64,000 bases of DNA. It comes from Methylobacterium sp. SyP6R (lineage in GTDB: Bacteria; Pseudomonadota; Alphaproteobacteria; Rhizobiales; Beijerinckiaceae). Each line of letters starts with the position of its first letter. The first letter of the stretch is position 1. Both the position numbers and the translations under genes were made by a program. The notes under the pieces were generated by a model. That model did not search any database and was not told the DNA's origin. It worked only from the letters and a program-made list of their open reading frames with translations. Below are positions 55,722 to 64,000 of the stretch, piece after piece. The DNA is taken from assembly GCF_019216885.1 (NCBI RefSeq), contig NZ_JAAQRC020000001.1, positions 3,401,001 through 3,465,000 of the forward strand, written 5' to 3'.

Positions 55722-56550
55722 GGTGAAGACTCCATCAAGGGTAATTCGGCGCCGCGCGGCGATCATCGCAGGCCGCCGGTAGTCTGTGGAATTTCTCATT
55801 CCTGTCTGCTGGGGTCAATGAAGCGAAATACCAAAATCTGTTGTGGCGATGGACACGATTTCTTCGACAAATGATCGCCAAGAAAACTTCTTCTAAACGG
55901 TCACAGGGCTGTTCGTTGGAAGGAGTCGCGCGGGCTTAAGCCTCCCGCCTCTACGGGGGAGGGGGCCCGGCGGAGCCGGCGGGAGAGGAGCAGCGCGGCG
56001 CTGCTCCAGGTGGTGCCCTTCACAAAGGTCGCGACCTCTCCGGAAACGGCGTCCCCTCTCCCGGCTCGCTCCGCTCGCCACCCTCCCGCGCAGGGCAAGG
56101 TGATCGCATATGAGTATTGCCTAAAGTAAAAAATTCCTCCAACAAAGGCTTTTTGACAGTAAGTTTGGGAATTAAATTCTCCGATTCAAGCCCCTCTGAG
56201 AATTGGATTGCCATTCAATTCTTGTTTGTGATTGCCCTGCCCCGCAGAGGGGGAGAAGAAAACCCGCGCATTTTCCTTTCCCCGGACGGCCCAGCCGAAA
56301 ATCGTGACGGGGAAGCGCGCGCAATGACAGCGGTCGGCAACCAGAAGCGACGTCGCGACGCCTCATCCGAATGACGGATGACGGCGAGATCGATCATCTT
56401 TACGCCAGTCGGGAATAAAGGAGCAGAAAAGATCGTAGTCCGCGAAGCCGTTGCTTGAGCCGATACACGATCGCACGCGACCGGCCGGCAACCCGGCCCG
56501 ATGAGAACAGCGAAAAATCCATCTGGCCCGCGGGCCGCAAGGAGGCCGAC
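55722..56550. repeat. Gene-free region with palindromic repeats and AT-rich patches
   Basis: No gene supported. It holds AT-rich patches at about 55800-55925 and 56105-56225, and a GC-rich palindromic element at 55935-56095 whose centre is the perfect palindrome GGAGCAGCGC-G-GCGCTGCTCC at 55987-56007. A copy of the GGGGGAGAAGAAAACCCGCG element lies at 56250-56269. Confidence 0.65.
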
Positions 56551-56721
56551 ATGCGTGTTCTGACCGCTCTGTGCGCCCTCGCCCTCGCCACCGGGCTGTT
56601 CTGGGGCACGATGCCGACCCGCCCGCCGACCGGCGAGGCGAGACCCGGGATCGGCATCGACACGCGCGAGATCACCCTGCGCGCGCATCTCCGGGATGCC
56701 GATCCCTGCGACGCCTCTTGA
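56551..56721 (+). CDS. Small secreted or membrane protein (56 aa), hypothetical
   Basis: 56 residues from the ATG at 56551, preceded by a full AAGGAGG at 5 bases. The N-terminus is signal-like (RVLTALCALALATGLFWG), followed by a short polar part (RPPTGEARPGIGIDTREITL) ending with Cys. No family recognised; the strong ribosome-binding site is the main support. Confidence 0.6.
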   Translation: MRVLTALCALALATGLFWGTMPTRPPTGEARPGIGIDTREITLRAHLRDADPCDAS

Positions 56722-56751
56722 GGCGGCGAAACGTCCGACGAATGTCGGCGC

Positions 56752-57258
56752 TCAGTGATCCTTGGCGGCGGCGGTGACGGCGACGACCGGCTCCGGCATC
56801 GCCGACGAATGGTGATGCGCGATCAGCCACTCGCCGTCCTTCAGCACGTAGACGAAGCTGTAGCGCGCCGGCACGACCAGGTGCTCGCCCGGGTTCTTGC
56901 CGTCGACCAGGAAGGTGTAGGTGCCGACATCGGTCGCCAGGTTGCAGCCGATCTTGATCGTATGCGTGTTGATGACGCCCTGCGGGTGCTTCTCCAGGAA
57001 GTGCACGAAGTAATCCTGGATCATCGCCCGGTCGGTGCGCGGCGTGTTCGACACGGTCGGCAGCAGCACGGCGTCGGGCGCATAATTCGCCGTGACCTTC
57101 GCCGGGTCGAGCGTCGCCAGCGACGTGTTCCAGCGGTCGAACAGGCCCTCGATCTGGCGCTCGGTCACCGCGGCGCAATCCATCGCCTTGGCCCGCCCCG
57201 GCGAGGCGGCGAGCAGCATCGTCCCTGCGGCCAGGGCCGCGAGAATCGTCGTCTTCAT
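56752..57258 (-). CDS. SnoaL-like (SgcJ/EcaC-type, NTF2-fold) secreted protein
   Basis: 168 residues from the ATG at 57258. A Sec signal peptide (TTILAALAAGTMLLAASPGRA) is followed by an NTF2-like domain: VTERQIEGLFDRWNTSLATL, then VTANYAPDAVLLPTVSNTPR, and EWLIAHHHSSAMPEP at the end, a pattern typical of SgcJ/EcaC-like proteins. Probably periplasmic; it may bind or convert a small ligand. Convergent with the preceding small protein gene. The frame continues to 57318 but those residues are not signal-like. Confidence 0.85.
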   Translation of the reverse strand: MKTTILAALAAGTMLLAASPGRAKAMDCAAVTERQIEGLFDRWNTSLATLDPAKVTANYAPDAVLLPTVSNTPRTDRAMIQDYFVHFLEKHPQGVINTHTIKIGCNLATDVGTYTFLVDGKNPGEHLVVPARYSFVYVLKDGEWLIAHHHSSAMPEPVVAVTAAAKDH

Positions 57259-57531
57259 GATTTGGTCGTCCCCGTGCCGCGATCGGCATCGGGACAATAC
57301 GAACATAATGCCGCGCAATCGACAAGAATGCGCAAGGTTCCGAACGCTCGGACAATTCTTGCGATCTATATCGAATTATATAGTGCTAACAATTTTGTGC
57401 TTCGCGTCTCATAGAAGTGATTATTTGTCTCATTGCAGAATACGTGATAGTTAATTAAAGTTTATTTATTGATTTGTTAAGCGATCACTGAGTATTTGAG
57501 GCCTAATTCCAAAAAAATTTTTATAATTTAT
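57259..57531. other. AT-rich intergenic segment
   Basis: From about 57340 the sequence is conspicuously AT-rich (for example AAAAAAATTTTTATAATTTA at 57511-57530), unlike the rest of the window. No gene is supported. It could be a promoter region for the SnoaL-like gene, a nucleoid-protein site or foreign DNA. Confidence 0.5.
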
Positions 57532-57670
57532 CCATCTACGACCTCATCCTGAGGTGTTAGTCGATCGAAGATCGGCTGACCTCGAAGGAGGGCTCCAGAA
57601 GCCTCTGCGATCTCTGGAGCCCTCCTTCGAGGCTCACTTCGTTCGCACCTCAGGATGAGGTCGTGGATGG
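57532..57670. repeat. Large nested palindromic repeat (full copy)
   Basis: Outer 25-bp arms (57532-57556 and 57646-57670, one mismatch; core CCTCATCCTGAGGTG / CACCTCAGGATGAGG) enclose perfect 20-bp inner arms CCTCGAAGGAGGGCTCCAGA (57580-57599) and their complement (57613-57632) with a 13-base loop. A truncated, inverted copy lies at 48295-48409. The symmetry suggests a mobile palindromic element or an attenuation-like structure. Confidence 0.85.
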
Positions 57671-57746
57671 GGCGAAAAGTTCCCGGCTATGCTGCCCCCG
57701 CTCGAACGACAAGCTCCAGGGAAGCCGAACGCGCCTCGACAGGCTC

Positions 57747-59582
57747 TCAGGCGAAGGCGGCGAGCGACCGCGTCGCCGCGATCAGCCATTCGCGGGTCTC
57801 CGGGTCCACCAGATCGGCGAGAGTCTCGCGCACCCGGGCATGGTAGGCGTCGAGCCAGGCGGTCTCGTCCGGGGTGAGCAGGTCGGGCACGACGAGCGCG
57901 AGGTCGAAGGGGGCGAGCGTCAGGGTCTCGAAGCCGAGCATCGGGCGCTCGGCGCCCGCCATCGCCCGCTCCTCGACCAGGACCAGGTTCTCGATCCGGA
58001 TGCCGAAGGCGCGGGTCTTGTAGTAGCCCGGCTCGTTCGAGACGATCATCCCGGGCTGAAGCGCCGCCGTGCCGGTCTTGGCGATGCGCTGCGGCCCCTC
58101 GTGCACGGACAGGAAGGCGCCGACGCCGTGGCCGGTGCCGTGGTCGAAGTCGAGGCCGGCCTCCCAGAGCGGGCGACGGGCGAAGGCATCGATCTGCGCC
58201 CCCGTGGTGCCGCGGGGAAACACCGCGGTCGCGATGGCGATGTGGCCCTTGAGCACCCGGGTGAAGCGGTCGCGCATCTCGGCGCTCGGGGTTCCGACCG
58301 CCACCGTGCGGGTGATGTCGGTGGTGCCGTCGCCGTATTGCGCCCCGGAATCGATCAGGAACAATTCACCGGGCTGCACCCGCCGGTCGGTGCCGCGGGT
58401 GACGCGGTAATGGACGATGGCGCCGTTCGGCCCGGACCCTGAGATGGTCGGGAAGGCGATCTCGCGTAACGCATTGGTCTCGGCCCGGAACGCTTCGAGC
58501 GTCACCGCCGCGTCGATCTCCGACACCCCGCCGCCGGGGGCCTCGCGGGCGAGCCAGGCGAGGAAGCGGGTCACGGCGGCACCGTCGCGGCGATGCGCGG
58601 CGCGGGCGCCGTCGATCTCGGCGGCGTTCTTCACCGCCTTCATGGCGGTGATCGGATCGGGACCGACATCGAGCGTGCCGCCCGCCGCGGTGATCCGCCG
58701 GCCGAGCGCCACGGCGCCGGTGGCCGCATCGACCCGCACCCGGGCCTTGGCGGTGCCGAGGGCGTCGAGGGCCGCCGGCAGCGCGCCGGGCTCGTCCCGC
58801 TCGGCGAGGCCGTTGAGGGCGCGCGCCGCCTCGTCCGTCACCTTCTCGGGCTCGAGGAAGAGGCGCGCAACGCCCTCCCGCGGGATCACCGCGTAGCCGA
58901 GGGCGATGGGAGTATGCGCGACGTCGCCGCCGCGCAGGTTGAACGCCCAGGCGAGGTTGTGCGGGTCCGAGACGACGAGGGCGTCGAGCCGCGCCTTGGC
59001 CAGGGCGTCGCGGACGCGCGCGAGCTTCGCGGAGGCCGCCTCGCCGGCCAGGTTTTCGGGATGAGGCACCACCGGCGCGCGCGGGGCGGCCGGCCTGTCG
59101 ATCCACACGAGATCGACGAGGTTGAGCGGCGTCGCTTCGACGCGCCCGCCCGCTCCCTTGGCGGCGCGCTCCAGCCGGGAAAGCCCGTCCGGCGTGTGCA
59201 GCCAGGGATCGTAGGCAAGCACCCCGCCCGCCGGCAGGTTCGCCTCGATCCAGGCTTCCACACTGGTCTCGGCGAGCGGCACCGGGGTGACGACGCCCGT
59301 ATCCACCTGCTCCTCGGCCTGCAGGGTGTAGCGCCCGTCCACCACCAGGGCGGCCTTGTCGGCGAGCACGACCGCCGTGCCGGCCGAACCGGTGAAGCCG
59401 GTGAGCCAGGCCAGCCGCTCGGCGTTGGGGGGCACGTATTCCGACTGGTGCTCGTCGGCCCGCGGCACGACGAAGCCGGCAAATCCCCGTTGCACCATCG
59501 CGGCCCGGAGCGCGGCGATCCGCGCCGCGCCCTCCCGGTGGCTTTGATCCTCGAAGCTCTGGAAGCGGGCGGTCTGGCTCAT
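57747..59582 (-). CDS. pepP: Aminopeptidase P family (Xaa-Pro aminopeptidase)
   Basis: Metallopeptidase releasing N-terminal residues before proline. 611 residues from the ATG at 59582, the long three-domain form. The M24 dimetal site is visible: Asp-Asp in LFLIDSGAQYGDGTTDITRT, His in HGTGHGVGAFLSVHEGP, Glu in MIVSNEPGYY and Glu in GIRIENLVLVEE. The two N-terminal creatinase-like domains include ADEHQSEYVPPNAERLAWLT. Cytosolic, single gene; 49 bases separate it from the DUF2125 stop. Confidence 0.93.
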   Translation of the reverse strand: MSQTARFQSFEDQSHREGAARIAALRAAMVQRGFAGFVVPRADEHQSEYVPPNAERLAWLTGFTGSAGTAVVLADKAALVVDGRYTLQAEEQVDTGVVTPVPLAETSVEAWIEANLPAGGVLAYDPWLHTPDGLSRLERAAKGAGGRVEATPLNLVDLVWIDRPAAPRAPVVPHPENLAGEAASAKLARVRDALAKARLDALVVSDPHNLAWAFNLRGGDVAHTPIALGYAVIPREGVARLFLEPEKVTDEAARALNGLAERDEPGALPAALDALGTAKARVRVDAATGAVALGRRITAAGGTLDVGPDPITAMKAVKNAAEIDGARAAHRRDGAAVTRFLAWLAREAPGGGVSEIDAAVTLEAFRAETNALREIAFPTISGSGPNGAIVHYRVTRGTDRRVQPGELFLIDSGAQYGDGTTDITRTVAVGTPSAEMRDRFTRVLKGHIAIATAVFPRGTTGAQIDAFARRPLWEAGLDFDHGTGHGVGAFLSVHEGPQRIAKTGTAALQPGMIVSNEPGYYKTRAFGIRIENLVLVEERAMAGAERPMLGFETLTLAPFDLALVVPDLLTPDETAWLDAYHARVRETLADLVDPETREWLIAATRSLAAFA

Positions 59583-59631
59583 GCTCCCAGGCGTACGACG
59601 CCGCGGGCAGGGCGGCAACCGCCCAACCCCC

Positions 59632-60795
59632 TCAATACAGGGGCTGCAGCCGCACGTTCGGCACCGCGAAGGGGCCGACGACCACCCGCCCGCCGGTGAG
59701 GCGCACGGTCGGCAGCACCTTGAGCGGCGGCTCGCCGGGCCGGTCCTGGGAATTCGCCCCAGTCCCCTGTCCTTGGCCCGGCGCCGGCTCCTTGCGGCGC
59801 CCGCCGAGGAACTGGCCGACGATGTTGCCGATCAGCGCCGCGCCGTCGCCGCCGAGCCGGGCGCCGATCTGCTCGCTGATCAGCGGCGCGATCACCTGCT
59901 CCAGGCCGGCGGTGCGCACGTCGAACTGCCCGGTCGGGCGGTGCTGGTCGTCGAGGCCGACGACCCCTTGCGCCCGCAGGCGCCGGCTGCCCTTCTCGGC
60001 GGCGAGGCTGGCGATCTCCACCGTGCCGCCGGCCTCGCGCCAGCGCTCGAGCTCCTGCGGGACCGGCCGGGTGCGGAAGCCCGTGGCCCGGGTCACGGTG
60101 GCGTCGAGCGCGATGTCGGCGGGCTCGGTCCCGCCGAGAATCGGATCGAGCACGGGCAGGCCCGCCCGCAGCACCCGGGCGCTCAGGTCGACGGCGCCGT
60201 CGGCGGCAAAGCGCCCCGGCGTCGGCCGTGCATGCAGTTCCAGGTGATCGACGGTGAAGTCGATCGGCGAGGGGTCGGCGCCGGTGACGGCGCCCTTGAG
60301 TCCGTCCGCCACCAGGGAGGCGCGCTGGAAACCGTCGCCCGTGACGTGCAGGCTCGCCTCCAGCTGGGTCCAGGTCACGTCCGCGTCGAGCCCGCCCTGC
60401 TGCACCCGGAACGGCCCGGTCGCCTCCAGGATCACGTGGCGCGGCTGATAGACCTGCGCCACGGCCACCAGCGGGCCGGTGGTGAAGCGCACGTCGGAGC
60501 GGGCAAAGCTCAAGGAAGCGCAGCGCAGTTCGAATCGGAACGGGAAGCCGGTCAGCGAGCGGTCCTGGCAGGTCCATTGCCGGCCGGCCTGCGCCTCGCG
60601 GGCAAACCACCCGTCGATCTCGCCCTCGGCCTTGCCCCGCAACCAGAACCAGCCTGCGCTCCAGGCCAGGCCCAAGAGGACGAGCAGCGCGAACGGTGCG
60701 AACAGGCCGAGGCGCAGGCCCGGCCCACGGCCCGGATTCCGGCTCGGCGGCGTCTCGTCGGTCGGCCCAACGGTGGTCGGCCTGTCCATCGGCAT
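59632..60795 (-). CDS. DUF2125 domain-containing protein
   Basis: 387 residues from the ATG at 60795 (60789 also possible). One N-terminal membrane helix (LFAPFALLVLLGLAWSAGWF) is followed by a beta-rich periplasmic-type domain with two Cys (WTCQDRSLTGFPFRFELRCA), the DUF2125 hallmark. A Gly/Pro/Gln-rich segment (APGQGQGTGANSQDRPGEPP) breaks the C-terminal part. Function unknown in the family; it may be an AsmA-like lipid-handling envelope protein, as inferred from the fold type. It is on the same strand as pepP. Confidence 0.88.
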   Translation of the reverse strand: MPMDRPTTVGPTDETPPSRNPGRGPGLRLGLFAPFALLVLLGLAWSAGWFWLRGKAEGEIDGWFAREAQAGRQWTCQDRSLTGFPFRFELRCASLSFARSDVRFTTGPLVAVAQVYQPRHVILEATGPFRVQQGGLDADVTWTQLEASLHVTGDGFQRASLVADGLKGAVTGADPSPIDFTVDHLELHARPTPGRFAADGAVDLSARVLRAGLPVLDPILGGTEPADIALDATVTRATGFRTRPVPQELERWREAGGTVEIASLAAEKGSRRLRAQGVVGLDDQHRPTGQFDVRTAGLEQVIAPLISEQIGARLGGDGAALIGNIVGQFLGGRRKEPAPGQGQGTGANSQDRPGEPPLKVLPTVRLTGGRVVVGPFAVPNVRLQPLY

Positions 60796-60945
60796 GATCC
60801 CGGCTCTGCGGCGGCCCGGCACGGGCCACCCGGATTGAACCGCGTCCCCGTAGCTGCTACCGGCCGCGCCCGGCAAGGGATGCAAGTTCGCAGGCACGCT
60901 CACGAGGTCGTGCCGGACGGACACTTGCCGGGAGGAAACGAGGCG

Positions 60946-61488
60946 ATGGGGGCGGGCGAACCGTCGGATCTCTGGGTGTTCGGCTACGGCTCGCTGATGT
61001 GGCGGCCGGGTTTTCCATTCGTGGAGAGCCGGCCCGGCCGCCTGCGCGGCTATCACCGCTCGCTCTGTGTGCTGTCGCACGTCCATCGCGGCACGCCGGA
61101 GCGGCCGGGCCTGGTGCTCGGGCTCGACCGCGGCGGCTCCTGCCGCGGCATGGTTTTTCGGGTCGCGTTCCCGGAGGCCGCCGCTACGCTGGCTTACTTG
61201 CGCGAGCGCGAGCAAGTCACGGCGGTCTACGTCGAGCGGGTGCTCGGCGTCACCCTCGACGACGGGCGCCGAATCGAGGCGGTGACCTACCTCGTCGACC
61301 GCCGTCACCCGCAATATGCCGGCCGACTGCCCGAGGCCGAGCTGGTGCGGCTGGTGCGCCAGGGCCTCGGCCGCTCGGGCGCCAACCCGGATTACGTCCG
61401 CCACACTCACGACCAGCTCGTCGCCATGGGCATCCCCGACCCGATGCTCGCCCGCCTCGCCGCCGCCTGCGCGGTGCCGAGCCCGTGA
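60946..61488 (+). CDS. ChaC-like gamma-glutamylcyclotransferase
   Basis: Degrades glutathione or gamma-glutamyl dipeptides to 5-oxoproline. 180 residues from the ATG at 60946 after CGGGAGGAAACG. The substrate-binding loop is WVFGYGSLMWRPGFP, and YLREREQVTAVYVERVL contains the catalytic-region Glu. It is divergent from the DUF2125 gene. Together with the gamma-glutamyltransferase at 13.1 kb the window encodes two enzymes of gamma-glutamyl turnover, though far apart. Confidence 0.92.
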   Translation: MGAGEPSDLWVFGYGSLMWRPGFPFVESRPGRLRGYHRSLCVLSHVHRGTPERPGLVLGLDRGGSCRGMVFRVAFPEAAATLAYLREREQVTAVYVERVLGVTLDDGRRIEAVTYLVDRRHPQYAGRLPEAELVRLVRQGLGRSGANPDYVRHTHDQLVAMGIPDPMLARLAAACAVPSP

Positions 61489-61608
61489 AAGCGCGGCCGG
61501 GTCGAGCTCGGCCGTGCGCGCGATCATTTCCGGTTCAGGCGCGTTAGGTCGATAGGGACGGAAGATTCCGAACGACGGCCCGAACGGGCGAGCCGGAGCG
61601 CCTGCGCA

Positions 61609-62892
61609 TTGATGAATCCCACCTCCCACCTCGCCCTGATCAACCTGTTCGTCGGCGACATCCAGGGCGGGCTCGGCCCCTTTCTCGGCACCTGGCTGGC
61701 GCAGGCGGCGCAATGGGGGCCGAGCGAGGTCGGCCTCGTCACCACCATCGTGGGCTTCGCCACCCTCGCCCTGAGCGGGCCGCTCGGTGCCCTCGTCGAC
61801 CGGCTCGGCCGGCCCCGGCTGCTGATCGCGGCGGCCTGCGCGGCGATCCTCGTCGGCACGCTGCTGCTGCTGCCGGCCCGCTCGTTCATGACCGTGCTCG
61901 CCGCGCAGTTCGTCGCCGCCGCGGGCGGCACCCTGGTGGTCCCGGCGGTGACGGCGCTGACGCTCGGGATGGTCGGCAAGCAGGCGTTTCCGAAGCAGCA
62001 AGGCCGCAACCAGGCCTGGAACCATGTCGGCATCCTGGGGGCGGCGCTGGCGATCAGCTTCGGCACCCCGCTCATGGGTCCGAGCATCGCCTTCTGGGTG
62101 CTCGGCGGTCTCGCGGCCTGCGCCATCATTGCCGCGCTGACGACGCCGAAAAAGGCCTATAACGGCCGCCGCGCCGTGGGCTGGAAGGAGGACGACCCGG
62201 ACGACACCCCTGAGCGCTCCGGCATCCTCAAGGTCCTGTCCGACCGGCGCCTGCTGATCCTCTCGGCGGCGCTCGCCCTGTTCAACCTCGCCAACGGCTC
62301 GATGCTGAGCCTGCTCGGGCAGAAGCTCGTCGCCGCGGGCCAGGACGGCACCGGCTGGACCGCCCGCTACGTCATCGTCGCGCAAGCCGTGATGATCCCG
62401 GTGGCGCTCTTTGCCGGGTCGCTGGCCGACCGGCGCGGCCGGCGCCAGCTCCTCCTCGTCGCCTGTGCGGTGCTTCCGGTCCGCGCGCTCCTCTCGGCGT
62501 TCCTGTCCGATCCGTACTGGCTCGTCCTGGCGGAGGTGCTCGATGGCGTCGCCTCGGGGGTGATCGGCGTCGCGGTGCCGGTGGTGGTGGCGGACCTGAC
62601 CTGGGGCACGGGCCGCACCCAGACGGCGCTCGGCACCGTTGCGGCGGTGCAGGGCGTGGGCGGTGCCCTCTCGGGTTGGGTCGGCGGCCTCCTCGCGCTC
62701 CATCTCGGCTGGACCTGGGCCTTCCTGGCCCTGGCGGCTCCCGCCGTCCTCGCCCTGGTCCTGGCGCTGTGGCTGGAGGAGACCTGCGCCCCCGGAGGGC
62801 AGGACGGCGCCGGCGCCGCCTGCAGCCAGTCGAAGCCGCCTGAAGGGGCCGAGCCGCACCGCGGCGCGGTGGAGGCCTCGGCCGGCCCGTGA
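61609..62892 (+). CDS. MFS transporter
   Basis: 427 residues, about 12 membrane helices. FVGDIQGGLGPFLGTWLAQA, ALSGPLGALVDRLGRPRLLI (motif A) and the repeat LFAGSLADRRGRRQLLLVA (motif A in the C-terminal half) define a major facilitator. The C-terminal tail is soluble and Ala/Pro-rich. Start at 61609 or 61612. Substrate unknown; the 101-base gap before the universal stress gene on the same strand suggests a possible operon. Confidence 0.92.
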   Translation: MMNPTSHLALINLFVGDIQGGLGPFLGTWLAQAAQWGPSEVGLVTTIVGFATLALSGPLGALVDRLGRPRLLIAAACAAILVGTLLLLPARSFMTVLAAQFVAAAGGTLVVPAVTALTLGMVGKQAFPKQQGRNQAWNHVGILGAALAISFGTPLMGPSIAFWVLGGLAACAIIAALTTPKKAYNGRRAVGWKEDDPDDTPERSGILKVLSDRRLLILSAALALFNLANGSMLSLLGQKLVAAGQDGTGWTARYVIVAQAVMIPVALFAGSLADRRGRRQLLLVACAVLPVRALLSAFLSDPYWLVLAEVLDGVASGVIGVAVPVVVADLTWGTGRTQTALGTVAAVQGVGGALSGWVGGLLALHLGWTWAFLALAAPAVLALVLALWLEETCAPGGQDGAGAACSQSKPPEGAEPHRGAVEASAGP

Positions 62893-62993
62893 CTGCGCCG
62901 GGGATTGCCCCGGGGTCCCACTGGACAGGCCGGAGGCCGCCGTGATGCTATCGCGGCCGTCACCCCCGAGGCTCCTGAGGTGAGTGCGCCATC

Positions 62994-63836
62994 ATGAAGA
63001 CGCTCCTCGTTCCGGTCGCCCGCCACACCCTGCTGGATTCGGTGCTCGACACCGCGATCCTGACCGCCCGTCGCTTCGGCGCCGGCATCGAGGGGTTCGG
63101 CCTGCGCCCGGCGCTCGCCGAATACGTCCCCGTCGACATGGTCGGGGGCATGACCTGGGTGCGCGACGAGGAAACCGACCTCGTCGAGGCACGCGATTGC
63201 GGCGGGTTGTTCACGGCCGCGATGGAGCGGGCCGCCATTGCCCGCGAGAGCGCCGATATCGGAAAGAACGGCCCGCGCTGGCGCTGGCGGCCCGACGCGC
63301 CTCCCGGCGACGGCTTCCTGGCGCAGCATGCGCGGCTGTTCTGCGCCACCGTGGTCGGCCGGCCCGGCAGCGGGGAGGGGGCGCCGCGCATGACGACCCT
63401 GGAGGCGGTCCTGTTCGAGAGCGGCCGCCCCCTGATCATCGCCCCACCGACCTCGCCCGCCAGCATCGGCGAGACCGTGGTGATCGCCTGGAACGGTTCG
63501 ACCGAGACCGCCCGCGCGGTCGCCTTCGCGGCGCCGTTCCTGCGCGGCGCCTCTCGGATCGAGGTGCTGGGGGTCGATGCCGGCATGGTGCCGGGCCCCA
63601 GCGCGGAGGAGATGGCCGCGGCCCTCAACCGCGAGGGCCTGTCGGCGCAAGGCCGCACGATCGCCGCTGGCCGCCGCACCGTCGGCGAGATTTTCTTGAC
63701 CGAGGCCGAGGCGATCGGCTGCGACCTTCTGGTCAAGGGCGCCTATACCCAGAGCCGCCTGCGCCAGATGATCTTCGGCGGCGCCACCAGCCACATCCTC
63801 GCCCATGCCGGCATGCCGGTGCTGATGGCGCATTGA
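62994..63836 (+). CDS. Universal stress protein family (280 aa)
   Basis: 280 residues with a complete C-terminal UspA domain: VVIAWNGSTETARAVAFAAP and the ATP-binding loop KGAYTQSRLRQMIFGGATSH followed by ILAHAGMPVLM. The N-terminal half (KTLLVPVARHTLLDSVLDTA) is a degenerate second Usp domain, as in tandem-type proteins. Cytosolic stress-linked ATP-binding protein; specific role unknown. The HIT-family gene begins 8 bases later. Confidence 0.92.
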   Translation: MKTLLVPVARHTLLDSVLDTAILTARRFGAGIEGFGLRPALAEYVPVDMVGGMTWVRDEETDLVEARDCGGLFTAAMERAAIARESADIGKNGPRWRWRPDAPPGDGFLAQHARLFCATVVGRPGSGEGAPRMTTLEAVLFESGRPLIIAPPTSPASIGETVVIAWNGSTETARAVAFAAPFLRGASRIEVLGVDAGMVPGPSAEEMAAALNREGLSAQGRTIAAGRRTVGEIFLTEAEAIGCDLLVKGAYTQSRLRQMIFGGATSHILAHAGMPVLMAH

Positions 63837-63844
63837 CGGGACTC

Positions 63845-64000
63845 ATGAGCGATTTCACCCTCGACCCGCGGCTCGACGCCGATACGATCCTGCTCGGCGA
63901 CCTCGCCCTGTCGCGCGTGCTGCTGCTCGACGACAAGCGCTTCCCCTGGCTCGTCCTGGTGCCGAGGCTCCCCGGCGTCTCGGAACTCACCGACCTTTCA
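63845..64000 (+). CDS. HIT-family protein (partial, N-terminus only)
   Basis: 52 codons are visible before the window ends. SDFTLDPRLDADTILLGDLA followed by DDKRFPWLVLVPR matches the N-terminus of alphaproteobacterial histidine-triad proteins (nucleotide-binding hydrolases). The HxHxH motif would lie outside the window, so the call rests on the start only. Probably co-transcribed with the stress protein gene. Confidence 0.75.
   Translation, partial: MSDFTLDPRLDADTILLGDLALSRVLLLDDKRFPWLVLVPRLPGVSELTDLS

Noticed and set aside
56117..56374. 85-codon frame in the AT-rich patch
   Set aside because: No ribosome-binding site, crosses a repeat element and has no family features.
59632..62859. 1075-codon minus-strand frame
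   Set aside because: Only the C-terminal 387 residues (DUF2125 protein) are real; the rest is antisense to the ChaC-like and MFS genes.

Overview
The window is GC-rich, gene-dense DNA from an alphaproteobacterium. A RegB/RegA redox pair, an intracellular PHA depolymerase, a BioR-type biotin repressor with its typical operator boxes, IalB-like and DUF2125 proteins and a GluQRS together suggest Hyphomicrobiales, most likely Methylobacterium or a close relative. That genus call is inferred from gene content, not from a database search. No rRNA, tRNA, CRISPR array, insertion sequence or prophage was recognised.

Layout: 1-3.4 kb (minus) holds a truncated sodium/solute-symporter histidine kinase and an SmtB-metallothionein operon. 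3.6-12.9 kb is glucan metabolism: glycogen synthase, a GH13 glucosidase, glycogen phosphorylase and a periplasmic-glucan protein, interrupted by a YefM-YoeB toxin-antitoxin pair. 13-20 kb has a gamma-glutamyltransferase, a DUF6883/DUF4926 pair, RegA/RegB, PHA depolymerase and a YgjP-like metallopeptidase. 20-25.6 kb has three small secreted proteins and two paralogous family 2 glycosyltransferases. 25.9-33.6 kb is housekeeping (purC, aldolase, esterase, AlkA, GluQRS) followed by an EmrAB-type efflux operon with a divergent TetR. 33.6-41.3 kb has three Tad-type pilus proteins, a YfhO-like membrane protein with an overlapping secreted partner, and two flavin enzymes.

41.3-48.2 kb has an orphan ParD-like antitoxin, a lytic transglycosylase, a DUF2336 protein and a biotin locus (bioB, bioY, bioR) with three BioR boxes and a divergent methyltransferase. 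48.7-55.7 kb is a compact minus-strand transport and catabolism operon: a flavin monooxygenase, an MmgE/PrpD protein, a polar amino-acid-type ABC transporter and an SsuA-like binding protein. This looks like organosulfur or amino-acid-like compound scavenging. 56.5-64 kb has small secreted proteins, aminopeptidase P, a DUF2125 protein, a ChaC-like cyclotransferase, an MFS transporter, a universal stress protein and the start of a HIT protein.

Genes are often joined by 1-4 base start/stop overlaps (ATGA, GTGA, TTGA, TGATG), which indicates several translationally coupled operons. Intergenic gaps carry at least three families of palindromic repeats. The long reading frames opposite most genes are read as by-products of high GC content.
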